Source: an uncultured Muribaculaceae bacterium (GTDB lineage Bacteria > Bacteroidota > Bacteroidia > Bacteroidales > Muribaculaceae). Taken from it: a stretch of 64,000 nt of DNA. The first letter of the stretch is position 1; every line of letters starts with the position of its first letter. The DNA lies in contig CAJOFM010000002.1 in the NCBI GenBank assembly GCA_905233915.1, positions 124,001-188,000 on the forward strand. The letters run 5' to 3'. This document shows positions 35,761 through 45,496 of this stretch, piece after piece. The position numbers were made by a program, and so were the translations under genes. A model generated the notes under the pieces. It was given only the letters and a program-made list of their open reading frames with translations. It had not been told where the DNA came from and ran no database searches.

Positions 35761-36672
35761 ATGAACAAATACTTATCCATCTCCCCCGAGGTCCAGCAGG
35801 CACTCAACGAGGGCCGTCCCGTAGTTGCCCTTGAGTCCACCATCATCTCCCACGGCATGCCCTACCCCCAAAATGTGGAAACAGCGTTGAAGGTCGAGCA
35901 GACCATCCGCGACAATGGCGCCGTGCCCGCCACTATCGCTATCATAGGCGGCAAACTGAAAGCGGGTTGCACCCCTGAAGAAATTGAATACTTAGGCAAG
36001 AAAGGCCAGGCTGTGACCAAGGCATCTCGCCGCGACTTGCCCGTGCTCATTGCCCGCGGCGCTGATGGCGCCACCACCGTGACCACAACAATGATTATTG
36101 CGGCGATGGCAGGCATCAAGGTGTTTGCCACGGGCGGCATCGGCGGCGTGCATCGTGGCGCCGAGACCACCATGGACATCAGTGCCGACCTTGAGGAACT
36201 CGCCATGACGCCCGTCATGGTCATCTGCGCCGGCGCAAAGTCCATTCTCGACCTGGGGCTTACCCTGGAATATCTTGAGACCAAGGGCGTTCCCGTCATC
36301 GGCTACGGTACCGAGGAATTGCCCGCGTTCTACACGCGCCACAGCGGCTTCAAGGTGGATTACCGCATCGACACTCCAGAAGACCTCGCCGCCGCTTTCC
36401 GTGCCAAACTAGACATGGGTCTGCAGGGCGGCATGCTCGTCACCAATCCCATCCCCGAGGAATATTCCATGCCTGCCGATGTCATCAATAAAGCCATAGA
36501 CGAAGCCATTGCCGAGGCCAATCGTCTGGGCATCCGCGGCAAGGAAACGACACCGTTCCTGCTCGCCAAGGTCAAGGACCTGACGGGCGGTGACAGCCTT
36601 GCCAGCAACATCCAGCTGGTGCTCAATAATGCCCGCCTGGCAGCCAAGACCGCCACGGCGCTCATGCAATAA
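35761..36672 (+). CDS. psuG: Pseudouridine-5'-phosphate glycosidase
   Basis: A 303-residue enzyme that cleaves the C-C glycosidic bond of pseudouridine 5'-phosphate to give uracil and ribose 5-phosphate. The segment VVALESTIISHGMPYP with the catalytic Glu (E25), ATTVTTTMIIAAMAGIKVFATGGIGGVHRG, and SILDLGLTLEYLETKGVPVI are all family signatures. Length is normal. It forms the usual pair with a PfkB kinase gene. Confidence 0.94.
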   Translation: MNKYLSISPEVQQALNEGRPVVALESTIISHGMPYPQNVETALKVEQTIRDNGAVPATIAIIGGKLKAGCTPEEIEYLGKKGQAVTKASRRDLPVLIARGADGATTVTTTMIIAAMAGIKVFATGGIGGVHRGAETTMDISADLEELAMTPVMVICAGAKSILDLGLTLEYLETKGVPVIGYGTEELPAFYTRHSGFKVDYRIDTPEDLAAAFRAKLDMGLQGGMLVTNPIPEEYSMPADVINKAIDEAIAEANRLGIRGKETTPFLLAKVKDLTGGDSLASNIQLVLNNARLAAKTATALMQ

Positions 36673-36701
36673 GTGACAATTTGATTGCTTGATATTGATC
36701 T

Positions 36702-37436
36702 CTAGGGGAGAATGATCTCCTCTAGCCACCCGTCCTTGCGGTAACGGCACAGGTCCACATAGGCGTCAATACCTGGGATGATGCCCGTCTCGCTGTATTG
36801 CCAGATGGTGTACTCGCCCTCCCAGTTAATCTCAGGCTCGGTATTGGAGTAGCGGCCGATGTAAAGATGATGCTTATTGAAATGGGGTGTCAGGTTCTTG
36901 TTATAAAAACCCATCGTGCTGTAAATCATGGGCTGCACGCCATACAGGTCTTCCACCAACTGGCAGAACTTGTCCACGCTGTCGATGAGCTGACTGCGCG
37001 ACCAGTCGCCACGCACCTCCACGTCAAGCATGGGAATCAGGTCCTGTACCGACTTGAGGGCGAACTTGGAGAAATTGTCAAACTGCTCATCAATCGTCGA
37101 ACTCGAGGTCAAGTAATGGTAGCTGCCCACTAGCAGACCATGACGGCGCGCTTGTGTCACGTTGTGGGCATAATGCGGCGAATGGTAGGTGGCACCTTCG
37201 GTAGCCTTGATATATACAAAGCGGATATCCTTGTCACTGCTCACCTTAGCCCAATCGATGTAACCCTGGTAACTGGAGATGTCGATGCCGTCATATTTGG
37301 CCTCGGGGTCGCGCGGCGGTATAGAGACGTCGGCCCATGGCGCCTTACTCGTGTCACGGCACGAGCCAAGAATCGCCAGGACCAGCAGCGTTAATGCCAT
37401 CAGTCGGCATGAGATATGGTGCGGCTTCTTAATCAT
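36702..37436 (-). CDS. GH25 lysozyme-like lipoprotein
   Basis: A 244-residue protein. A signal peptide with the lipobox-like LGSC (about residues 22-25) precedes a GH25 muramidase domain. The first catalytic-site segment is YDGIDISSYQG, the middle acidic one is MLDVEVRGDW, and WQYSE lies near the C terminus. GH25 enzymes cleave the beta-1,4 bond between MurNAc and GlcNAc in peptidoglycan. ATG 37436 overlaps the end of the upstream GH25 gene by 8 nt, so the two are coupled. The longer ATG frame is not favoured. Confidence 0.87.
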   Translation of the reverse strand: MIKKPHHISCRLMALTLLVLAILGSCRDTSKAPWADVSIPPRDPEAKYDGIDISSYQGYIDWAKVSSDKDIRFVYIKATEGATYHSPHYAHNVTQARRHGLLVGSYHYLTSSSTIDEQFDNFSKFALKSVQDLIPMLDVEVRGDWSRSQLIDSVDKFCQLVEDLYGVQPMIYSTMGFYNKNLTPHFNKHHLYIGRYSNTEPEINWEGEYTIWQYSETGIIPGIDAYVDLCRYRKDGWLEEIILP

Positions 37437-39087
37437 TGTCGGCCGAGCTCTTATTAGTCTTGCGGCCCTGCTGCTTGGCAGCACGGATGCTGTCGTTGCG
37501 TTGTGATTGCGATAACTTGGATGATGACGAGTTCATCAAGCTAGCAGTCTTGTTGGTCTTGCTGGTCGAGGCGCTCTGCTTGGCCTTCTGTTCGCGGGCT
37601 TTCTGGGCATCGGCTTTACGCTTGGCCTTGGCATCAGCCTCTCGTTTAGCCTTGGCTTTTGCCTCAGCCTCACGCTTGGCCTCGGCTTCCTTTTTAGCCT
37701 TTGCCTTGGCTTCGGCTTCACGCTTCACTTCGGCATCATGAGCCTGTTGACGGGCCTGCTGACGCTTCTGCTGTTCGGCTTTTTCCTTGGCTTTCTTCTC
37801 GGCTTCGGCCTGCTTCTTGGCTTCATCCTGGGCTAATTTCTTGTTGCGGTCCTTGGCCTTTTTGTCTTTTTCGGCCTGCTTTTTGGCTTCCTCCTGTTGC
37901 TTCTTGGACTGCTTGGGAGTCTCCTTGGGCTTCTGCTCGGTCATGTTGACCGTTGAGGGCTTGTCCTTATGGTCCACAGCGTCACGCACACTGGAAGCCC
38001 TGGGCTTATATTTGCCGGGTTTGTATTGGATATCGGCGAGGCTGCAACCCTTATTGAAGCGGCTCATATCCACCAGGTTGTCCTTCACGCCCCTAAATTT
38101 TCCACTCTCCGAGAACTGCCAAAGGATCCACTTGATGCCGTTGATATTAGGCTGCTCCTGACCCTTGGGGTACTTGGCGATGAAGATAGGATACTTCTCA
38201 AACGCCTTGCCCAAGTTCTTGTTGAAGAATGTCTCAAAAGTATAGATAATCGGCTTGCAGCCGTAATAGTCCTCAAGCAGGTCGGCAAACACCTTGACAC
38301 TGTCTCGCAGCTGCTGGGGCGTCCAACGGTCGCGCTTCTCGACATCGATCACGGGAATCAGGTCCTGCTCATCGCGTTTAACGGTGTTGATGAAGTTCTG
38401 GAACTGTGTCCTGGCGCCCGACAAGTCGGTGAAATAATGGTAGCTGCCCACCTTGAAACCATGCTTGCGGGCATTGTTGATGTTCTGTCTGTAACGGGGA
38501 TCAACATAGTTGCTGCCCTCGGTCGCCTTGATATAGACAAACTGGATTTTCTGGTTCTTCTTGAGTTCTTCCCAGTCAATCACGCCCTGATGCTTGGACA
38601 CGTCGATGCCGTCGAACTGCACCTTGTCGGGATCAACAGGCATGCGTCTGGGTTTAGCCGGTTTAGGCTGGGCGGCTTTGGCGGTATCGGTGACGGGCTG
38701 ACTTGCAGGTTGGTTAGCGGCAGGCTTTGCCTGAGGGGCAGCAGGCTTCTTGTCAGCAGGTTTGGAGGCAGCATTCTCAACAGCCTTCACATTGTCCTTC
38801 TTGCTGGCGGGCACTTCGGCAGCCTTGGAAGCAGGCTGCTCCTTTTTCTTATTATCAGTAGCTTTAGCGGCGGACTTATCAACGGTCTTGCCAGCCTGGG
38901 AATTATTATCCTGGGCTGACTTCTTGGTGCTCTTGGTGTTTTTATTATCGGCAGATTTCTTGTCCTTCTCGGTCACACGCGACCGGGTAGGCTTATTGAT
39001 ATCAGTATTGTGCTGCGCCATGCCCGACAGAGGCACAAACGCAAGCATCAATACGATAAACATTAGATATATCGTTGATTTGCGCAT
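37429..39087 (-). CDS. GH25 lysozyme-like protein with basic low-complexity arms
   Basis: A 552-residue secreted protein: signal peptide (residues 1-24, ending GMAQ), a Lys/Ala/Pro-rich region to about 150, a GH25 domain (FDGIDVSKHQG to the DMSRFNKG region, about 155-345), then a tail of about 200 residues dominated by Lys, Ala and Glu (units like KREAEAKAKAK), probably one long helix. The domain carries DGID, VIDVEKRDRW and LWQFSESG, so catalytic residues look intact. The basic arms may bind anionic peptidoglycan or teichoic-like polymers; that is inference. It leads a two-gene unit with the shorter GH25. Confidence 0.88.
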   Translation of the reverse strand: MRKSTIYLMFIVLMLAFVPLSGMAQHNTDINKPTRSRVTEKDKKSADNKNTKSTKKSAQDNNSQAGKTVDKSAAKATDNKKKEQPASKAAEVPASKKDNVKAVENAASKPADKKPAAPQAKPAANQPASQPVTDTAKAAQPKPAKPRRMPVDPDKVQFDGIDVSKHQGVIDWEELKKNQKIQFVYIKATEGSNYVDPRYRQNINNARKHGFKVGSYHYFTDLSGARTQFQNFINTVKRDEQDLIPVIDVEKRDRWTPQQLRDSVKVFADLLEDYYGCKPIIYTFETFFNKNLGKAFEKYPIFIAKYPKGQEQPNINGIKWILWQFSESGKFRGVKDNLVDMSRFNKGCSLADIQYKPGKYKPRASSVRDAVDHKDKPSTVNMTEQKPKETPKQSKKQQEEAKKQAEKDKKAKDRNKKLAQDEAKKQAEAEKKAKEKAEQQKRQQARQQAHDAEVKREAEAKAKAKKEAEAKREAEAKAKAKREADAKAKRKADAQKAREQKAKQSASTSKTNKTASLMNSSSSKLSQSQRNDSIRAAKQQGRKTNKSSADND

Positions 39088-39200
39088 ATTTTAAGCTATT
39101 GAAGGGTGTCAGTAAGACGAAATGTGGCTGCAAAGTTAGGAAAAAAACCACATCTCTCCTAGGCCCACACAAGAAAAAATAGACAAAAATAACACTTGCC

Positions 39201-39998
39201 TCACACAACCAGTGCCGCAAGGGCTTCGGCGATGCCTGGGCAAGCGGCGAGAATACAGATGCCGTGGTCCTCACGGTAACGCATGACGACGGCTCCGGCC
39301 TCTTGGGCGATGAGCTCTCCTGCACAAGCATCCCACTCCTTGAGGTTAAGCTCCCAATAACCGTCAAGCCAGCCTGCTGCCACATAGCACAGATCCATCG
39401 CTGCCGACCCAAGTCGACGCAGTCCCCTCACGCGCGGCATCACCTGGGCTACACGATCCAGGTTATTATCGGGATTGGTCGCTTTGTCATAGGGGAAACC
39501 TGTCGAGACCACAGCATGGTCAAGCGCGGTAGTGGACTTTGCCTGCAGACGGCCGTAGGGCCCATAAGCGCCCTGCCCCTTAATGGCGAAGAACTCCTCA
39601 TCCAGTGTGGGAGCATAGACATAACCCAGCCGTGTCTCGCCATCCACCTTCAGACCGATGGAAACGCAATAGGTGGCAAGTCCCGCACTGTAGTTCACCG
39701 TGCCGTCAAGCGGGTCGATGACCCACTGGCATCGGGCCTGACGATGGTCATCCCCACTCTCCTCGCTCAAGATGGCATGGCCCGGGAAATGACGATGCAG
39801 GTAGTCGATGATGAATTGCTCGCTGGCCTTGTCGGCCTCGGTCACGATGTCATAGGCGCTGCCCTTGTCCTCGATGTTGAGGTCTCGGCGGCGAAAGTAC
39901 CCTTTAAGCACCCTGCCGGCCTCGCGCCCCATGTGACGCGCACCCTCGAGCCACTGTTGTTCCTCGGGGTTCAAATTGATGTTCTTGATGTCTTTCAT
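39201..39998 (-). CDS. Inositol monophosphatase family protein
   Basis: A 265-residue magnesium-dependent phosphatase of the SuhB/CysQ fold. Metal-site motifs are complete: YDIVTEAD, ILSEESG, WVIDPLDGTVN and the C-terminal EWDACAGELIAQEAG. Substrate could be inositol-1-phosphate or a similar sugar or 3'-phosphoadenosine phosphate. Family name alone does not decide. It stands alone between the GH25 pair and the Lrp regulator, the latter ending in a terminator upstream. Confidence 0.9.
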   Translation of the reverse strand: MKDIKNINLNPEEQQWLEGARHMGREAGRVLKGYFRRRDLNIEDKGSAYDIVTEADKASEQFIIDYLHRHFPGHAILSEESGDDHRQARCQWVIDPLDGTVNYSAGLATYCVSIGLKVDGETRLGYVYAPTLDEEFFAIKGQGAYGPYGRLQAKSTTALDHAVVSTGFPYDKATNPDNNLDRVAQVMPRVRGLRRLGSAAMDLCYVAAGWLDGYWELNLKEWDACAGELIAQEAGAVVMRYREDHGICILAACPGIAEALAALVV

Positions 39999-40037
39999 TG
40001 TTATTCAATTAATATATAAACCTGAAATCCTATAATA

Positions 40038-40062
40038 AAGGGGGCGATTGTTTCGCCCCCTT
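40038..40062 (-). terminator. Terminator after the Lrp-type gene
   Basis: On the minus strand a 9-bp GC-rich stem (AAGGGGGCG with CGCCCCCTT) and a 7-nt loop is followed by a short T-rich run toward the inositol-monophosphatase gene. Confidence 0.7.
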
Positions 40063-40069
40063 AACGCCG

Positions 40070-40552
40070 TCACTCGACGGTTGCTTCTTCGCCATCTGGG
40101 GCGATGGGTATCTGGCGCTTGAACACTTCCTTGAAAGTAATCAGTGTCTCGCTGCGGCCCAGTCCCATCTTCATGAATTTGTCGTGAATCACCTGCAGCA
40201 GGTGGTCATTGTTCTGCGCATACAACTTAATGAAGAGGTCATACTTACCTGTGGTGAAGTAGCACTCCACAACCTCGGGTACGGTCTTGAGTCTTGCCAC
40301 CACCTCGTCAAACTTTGACGGATCGTTGAGGAAGAAACCGATGTAGGCACAGGTTTGATAACCAACAGATGCAGGATTAATCAAGGAGAAGGATCCCTTG
40401 ATAACACCCATGTTGTATAACTTCTGGATGCGTTGATGAATAGCCGCACCCGAGACGTTGCATGCTCGAGCAATCTCCAAATACGGTTTGCGCGCATTCA
40501 GCGACAGCATTTTCAAGATTTTGTAATCTAGTGAATCAAGTTTCGTTGCCAT
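40070..40552 (-). CDS. Lrp/AsnC family transcriptional regulator
   Basis: A 160-residue regulator. The N-terminal helix-turn-helix (LDSLDYKILKMLSLNARKPY through SGAAIHQRIQKLYNMGVI) and the C-terminal RAM effector-binding domain (VVECYFTTGKYDLFIKLYAQ) are clear. Lrp proteins usually form octamers that sense amino acids. Operator sites in this window are not recognised. It is divergent from the large BspA gene, whose promoter lies 200 nt away. Confidence 0.93.
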   Translation of the reverse strand: MATKLDSLDYKILKMLSLNARKPYLEIARACNVSGAAIHQRIQKLYNMGVIKGSFSLINPASVGYQTCAYIGFFLNDPSKFDEVVARLKTVPEVVECYFTTGKYDLFIKLYAQNNDHLLQVIHDKFMKMGLGRSETLITFKEVFKRQIPIAPDGEEATVE

Positions 40553-40752
40553 AAGAGTTATAGTTTATATTAATTAGTACAATCACAAAAAAATATACAT
40601 TAATAAATTCATTATCAGCACATAAGGTATTTTTCACACCACCAATGTACAGCTTCGGGCTACAAAGTTACAACAATTATTTGAACAATTACAATAATTT
40701 GTAAGATTTTTTTTGAAAAAAGTTTTTATCTAGCACATTTTCTTGTCAAAAC

Positions 40753-40783
40753 TTGCTTAGGCTAGTATATTTCATTATATTTG
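40753..40783 (+). promoter_or_regulatory. Promoter of the large BspA gene
   Basis: TTG at 40753-40755 and TATATTTG at 40776-40783 with a 20-nt spacer form an ideal -33/-7 pair. The spacer 40553-40752 between divergent genes is otherwise AT-rich with no gene. The in-frame TTG at 40753 is not a start. Confidence 0.75.
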
Positions 40784-40830
40784 CAGCCGAGTTATTACCG
40801 CAGTATTTTTCACCAATAATCACTATAATT

Positions 40831-43800
40831 ATGAGCAGAATTATTTACTCCAGAGCTTTGTCGGTCCTCATCGCCTGCTTGTTGACAGTGACCGCCTCGG
40901 CCTATGACTTTGTCGAAGACGGCATTTATTACACCGCCAACGGCACGAAAGCCTCAGTGACCTATAGGGATGCCAGTTACAACAGTTACAGCGGCACGGT
41001 AAATATTCCCGCCACTGTAACTCATAACGGCACGACCTATACAGTTTCCACTATCGGTTACCGGGCGTTCCAGAACTGCACCAACCTGAAACGCGTGGTC
41101 ATGCCCAACACAGTGGAATACATAGCAGCCTATGCGTTCTATGGGTGCTCCGCTTTGACCAACATCACCATTCCCGCCTCGGTGTACACGATTTACCAGA
41201 ATGCGTTCAATGCGTGCAACGAGCTGAAAACTGTCATCTGTCTCTCCACACAGGCCGCTGGGCAAAACAATGCGGGCGCCAACTGTTTCAGTGCAATAGC
41301 CTTCAGCAATGCGACGCTCTATGTCCCAGTCGGGACTGTTGACACCTTCAGCGCCAACACGAATTGCTGGGGACAATTCACCAGTATCCATGAAATAGGC
41401 TGCGACTTTGTCGAGGGCGCCATTTTCTATCAAGACTTGGGCGATAACAAGGTTGCTGTGACCAGCGTTAATGTTGATGATTCTCCCGACTGTTACAGTG
41501 GCGACGTCGTGGTTCCGGCTACGGTGACACACGACGGACAGGACTATACCGTGACAACTGTCGCCAATAGCGCTTTTTTCGACAATACGGGCCTGAACAG
41601 TCTATCATTGCCCAGCACTGTCAACCAAATCGGCATATATGCCTTCTACGGCTGCCGTTACCTCACACAAATCAACATTCCAGAAGGCGTTAAATATATT
41701 GAATACTGCACTTTCGGCATGTGCCAAAGGCTGCCCAGTATCGTCATTCCTAAAAGCGTTACCTGGATTGCCCAAAATGCTTTCTCAAACTGCAATGCAC
41801 TCACGAGCATCACTTGCAGAGCAACGACTCCACCCGTGTGCGTCGACCAGACTTGCTTCACATCGTCCGCCTATAGCAATGCCACGCTGTATGTTCCGTC
41901 AGCGTCGTTAGAACAATACCAACAAACTTCTGTTTGGCAGAATTTCTCCAACATCGTCGGCAAGGACTATGACTTTGAGGCCAATGGCATCTACTATATC
42001 ATCACTGGCCCCAACACCGCGAGCGTGACCTTCAAGGACAGGAACTACCACAGCTATAGCGGCTCGGTGAACGTTCCCTCCACCGTCATCCATGACGGGA
42101 CCACCTATACCGTCACCGCCGTTGGACGTGGCGCGTTCTATCAGTGTCCCGAGCTGACCGAGGTTACACTGCCTAACACGATTACCGTGATTGACTATGC
42201 AGCGTTTTACCAATGTACGGCGCTCACGTCATTGACCATTCCCAATAGTGTGGTCACACTTGGAGATTACGCACTGTTCCAGACAGGCCTCACCCAAGTC
42301 ACCGTTGGCGATCATGTCACCGAGATTGGAAAAGCTTGTTTCGCTAGAAGCGCAAGCCTCACTAGCGTGGATTTACCCAATAGTGTCACAACACTCGGTG
42401 TCATGTGTTTCCAGGAGTGTACCGCATTACAGAGCGCGTTCCTAGGAACTGGTGTGACCATCATCCCGAATCAGTGCTTCACTTATTGCGAGGCTTTGGC
42501 ATCGATTGATATGCCCAATGTGAAAGAGATTAATCCCTATGCTTTCCTGAACACCGGTTTCACATCTATCTCCTTGCCCGAAGGCTTGGAAACTGTCCAC
42601 TATTATGCTTTCGCCAGCTGTAGCAACTTGACGACTATCAGCTTCCCCGCCAGTGCTTCACAAATCGACGAATTAGTACTGGAGGACTGCAACGAACTGG
42701 CCTCAATCTCGGTGGACATCAATAATCCCTATTACCGCTCGGCTGAGGGCGAGTTGTGGGACAAGAACCAGACGATCCTTTTGCGCTATCCGCCGCAAAA
42801 GAATTCCGAGTACGCTATAACTTCATCTAATTGCGTCACGATTGCCCAATGTGCATATCAAGGCGCTCAGCACCTCAAGATCATATCAATAGGCCCTTCC
42901 GTTGAATTTATAGGTGCTAGCGCCTTCGAAGGGTGCACGGCATTGACAGAATTCATTGTGCACGAGAGCAACCCAGACTTTATGGCCGATGATGGGGTGC
43001 TGATAGCAAAGGAGAACGGCATCCCCAAAACCGTTATCAGATATCCCTGTGGTAAGCCAGGGAAACATTATTCATTGCCCAACACGTGCGATAGCATTGC
43101 CTCCTTAGCGTTTGAGCGAACGTATAAACTGGAGTCGGTTTACATCCCATCGTCGGTAAAAGCAATGGGTGAACAGGCATTCTCAAACTCCGAGGTGAAG
43201 CGTGTTGTCATTGATGAAGGACTGAAGAACATCCCCTATGGCGCGTTCTTTGCATGCACCAATTTGCAGTCACTTTACCTGCCTTCGACCATCACCGACA
43301 TCGGCTATCGCGCATTTTACTATTCGCTATATCTGAACGAAATGACTATCGCCGTCAATGGGCAGGCGCCAAGCATTGACGAGGAGGCGTTCTATGGATT
43401 GGCCTATGACACCGATAACGGTTCTGCCACAGTATATGTCCCCAACGGCATGGCTTCACAGTATGCGGGTCTGAACGAGTGGCTGGATGCACGGGGCAAT
43501 TTCACAGACATCTCACCTGTCTCAATGAATACTGAGTTCACTGTGGACAGCCTGACCTACAAAACAACCGATGACCTGCTCAACACTATGGTGACCGACG
43601 CTACCAGCACTAACCTCTTTGACCCGGGCATCCCGCCCAAGGTGGCCTATCAGGGCAACCTGTGCACCGTGAACGCCCTGGGTCCCAACTCATTGCAAAA
43701 CTGCACCAAGATGGTGAGTGCCGACGTGCCTTACACCGTCACGCTGATGGATAATTATGCTTTCTACGGCGATACCATCCTGAGCAAACTCAGGCTGCGT

Positions 43801-45354
43801 GAAGGACTCAAGCAGATAGGCTTGTTCTCAGTATCCCACATCAACGGATTGACCTCACTGACTATCCCCGCCAGTGTGGACAGCATCTCGGGCACCTTCG
43901 TCAACTACAGTGATAATCTGGTTGAAATTCTCGTGAAAGACGGCAACACCAAGTACACCGAGGTGAACGGCGTGCTCTTCACCAAAGACAAGAAACTGCT
44001 CGTCGCATTCCCGCACGCCAACACTCATAACTACACCGTGCCCGACGGCACCGAAGTCATCGGCTCGAGTTCCTTCCGTGGAGCCACGAGATTAGAAAGT
44101 GTGGAACTGCCCAATTCGTTGCGTGAAATTCAGGGCTCAGCATTCTTTGAGAATACCGCCTTGACATCAATCACCGTGCCTCGCGGAGTGACTACAATCG
44201 GCATTTCGGCTTTCAGTTACTGTACCGGTTTGACGAACGCCGTACTGCCGTCAACGCTCACGTCGTTGGGCTATCTTGCTTTCCACAACACGCCCAACCT
44301 CAACTCGCTCATCGTGAAGAATCCCACTCCTCCCGCATGTCAAAGCAGATATGACACAAGGGCACAAAAGTGGTACTATGTATTCGATGACACCCATTAC
44401 AGTAACTGCACGCTAGTCGTGCCCCGTGGCAGCCTGTCGGCCTACCAGACAGCTCCAACGTGGAAAAACTTCACCAACATCGTTGAAGCCGACTTCCCTG
44501 TCGAGGCCACCCGTGGCGATGTGAATGATGACGGCCTTATTAACGTGGCCGACGTCACCACACTCATCAGCTTCATCCTGGGCAACACATCCACCATCAA
44601 CCAAGCGGCAGCCGATGTCAACTATGACGGCGCCATTAATGTGGCAGATGTTACCGCTCTCATCAGTTTCATCCTGAACGGAAACTGGCCTGGAGATATC
44701 GACATGTGGTACCTTGTGGGAGATCATATAGGCATCTATCCCTGGTGGAATGATCCAACCACCGTGGGAACGGCACTCATTCCTCTCTATCCTGTTGGAC
44801 CGTTCAATGCACAAGGCAAGGGTCTGCTCACCTACACAGGCTTCTTCAGCCCCGATGACTGGATCACGGTGATTCACACGCCGGGAAGCTGGGATGAGAT
44901 GGCTGGTAACAGTTATAGTGACAATGGTGTGTGGGGTATCGGAGAAGGGTTTGGTACCTTCCAAGTTAACGGCGAAGGCTTATATACCATCTCCATGAAC
45001 ACCGCCACTGGCGAGTTCTCATTCACGCCCTATACCGGAGACATCCCTGCAGTGCACTCGAGCATGAACATGCCCGGCGAGTATTGCAGTTGGGCCGTCG
45101 ACGACCCGGTATTCAAGATGGAGAACCTCAACCCGCAGAAGGAGAATCATGACTGGGTGTTGCGATCGGTCACCTTTGAATATGACGGCGAGCTCAAGTT
45201 TGCCGCCGATGAGGAATGGACATACAATTGGGGTGCCCAAGAGTTCCCCTATGGTATTGGACTTACAAACGGGATGAATATCCCTGTCAAGGCCGGAACC
45301 TATGATGTCTTCATCAACGATATCACTGGACATTACCACTTCATCAGGAAGTAA
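40831..45354 (+). CDS. BspA-type LRR surface protein with dockerin-type repeats and SusE/F-like C terminus
   Basis: A 1507-residue secreted protein. Signal peptide ends near residue 24 (TVTASA). Residues about 25-1225 are BspA-like (LRR_5) repeats, interrupted at least three times by a module starting YDFVEDGIYY or similar and ending TYTVSTIGYRAF. Two dockerin-type calcium repeats follow at about 1229-1287 (GDVNDDGLINVADVTTLI and ADVNYDGAINVADVTALI). The last 220 residues contain two SusE/SusF-like domains (WYLVGDHIGIYPWWND, then EYCSWAVDDPVFKMEN), which in the starch-utilisation system bind glucans. A role in glycan or host binding at the cell surface is inferred. The promoter is strong and a terminator follows. 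Confidence 0.88.
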   Translation: MSRIIYSRALSVLIACLLTVTASAYDFVEDGIYYTANGTKASVTYRDASYNSYSGTVNIPATVTHNGTTYTVSTIGYRAFQNCTNLKRVVMPNTVEYIAAYAFYGCSALTNITIPASVYTIYQNAFNACNELKTVICLSTQAAGQNNAGANCFSAIAFSNATLYVPVGTVDTFSANTNCWGQFTSIHEIGCDFVEGAIFYQDLGDNKVAVTSVNVDDSPDCYSGDVVVPATVTHDGQDYTVTTVANSAFFDNTGLNSLSLPSTVNQIGIYAFYGCRYLTQINIPEGVKYIEYCTFGMCQRLPSIVIPKSVTWIAQNAFSNCNALTSITCRATTPPVCVDQTCFTSSAYSNATLYVPSASLEQYQQTSVWQNFSNIVGKDYDFEANGIYYIITGPNTASVTFKDRNYHSYSGSVNVPSTVIHDGTTYTVTAVGRGAFYQCPELTEVTLPNTITVIDYAAFYQCTALTSLTIPNSVVTLGDYALFQTGLTQVTVGDHVTEIGKACFARSASLTSVDLPNSVTTLGVMCFQECTALQSAFLGTGVTIIPNQCFTYCEALASIDMPNVKEINPYAFLNTGFTSISLPEGLETVHYYAFASCSNLTTISFPASASQIDELVLEDCNELASISVDINNPYYRSAEGELWDKNQTILLRYPPQKNSEYAITSSNCVTIAQCAYQGAQHLKIISIGPSVEFIGASAFEGCTALTEFIVHESNPDFMADDGVLIAKENGIPKTVIRYPCGKPGKHYSLPNTCDSIASLAFERTYKLESVYIPSSVKAMGEQAFSNSEVKRVVIDEGLKNIPYGAFFACTNLQSLYLPSTITDIGYRAFYYSLYLNEMTIAVNGQAPSIDEEAFYGLAYDTDNGSATVYVPNGMASQYAGLNEWLDARGNFTDISPVSMNTEFTVDSLTYKTTDDLLNTMVTDATSTNLFDPGIPPKVAYQGNLCTVNALGPNSLQNCTKMVSADVPYTVTLMDNYAFYGDTILSKLRLREGLKQIGLFSVSHINGLTSLTIPASVDSISGTFVNYSDNLVEILVKDGNTKYTEVNGVLFTKDKKLLVAFPHANTHNYTVPDGTEVIGSSSFRGATRLESVELPNSLREIQGSAFFENTALTSITVPRGVTTIGISAFSYCTGLTNAVLPSTLTSLGYLAFHNTPNLNSLIVKNPTPPACQSRYDTRAQKWYYVFDDTHYSNCTLVVPRGSLSAYQTAPTWKNFTNIVEADFPVEATRGDVNDDGLINVADVTTLISFILGNTSTINQAAADVNYDGAINVADVTALISFILNGNWPGDIDMWYLVGDHIGIYPWWNDPTTVGTALIPLYPVGPFNAQGKGLLTYTGFFSPDDWITVIHTPGSWDEMAGNSYSDNGVWGIGEGFGTFQVNGEGLYTISMNTATGEFSFTPYTGDIPAVHSSMNMPGEYCSWAVDDPVFKMENLNPQKENHDWVLRSVTFEYDGELKFAADEEWTYNWGAQEFPYGIGLTNGMNIPVKAGTYDVFINDITGHYHFIRK

Positions 45355-45385
45355 AGCGCTGTCATTAAGGACAACTCATCTCTAT

Positions 45386-45414
45386 AAAGCCCCGCAAAAT
45401 TGCGGGGCTTTTTT
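45386..45414 (+). terminator. Terminator after the large BspA gene
   Basis: Perfect 12-bp stem (45386-45397, 45400-45411) with a 2-nt gap centre and a T tract at 45409-45414. Confidence 0.9.
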
Positions 45415-45456
45415 AAATAATGTGCCAAATGTGAAGCGGAATTCAATAAAAATCAT

Positions 45457-45464
45457 TACCTTTG
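45457..45464 (+). promoter_or_regulatory. -7 box for the GSCFA gene
   Basis: TACCTTTG, 32 nt before ATG 45497. No TTG -33 box is clear. Confidence 0.5.
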
Positions 45465-45496
45465 TAGGTTAAAACAACCATTTTAAGTTCTAGCAG

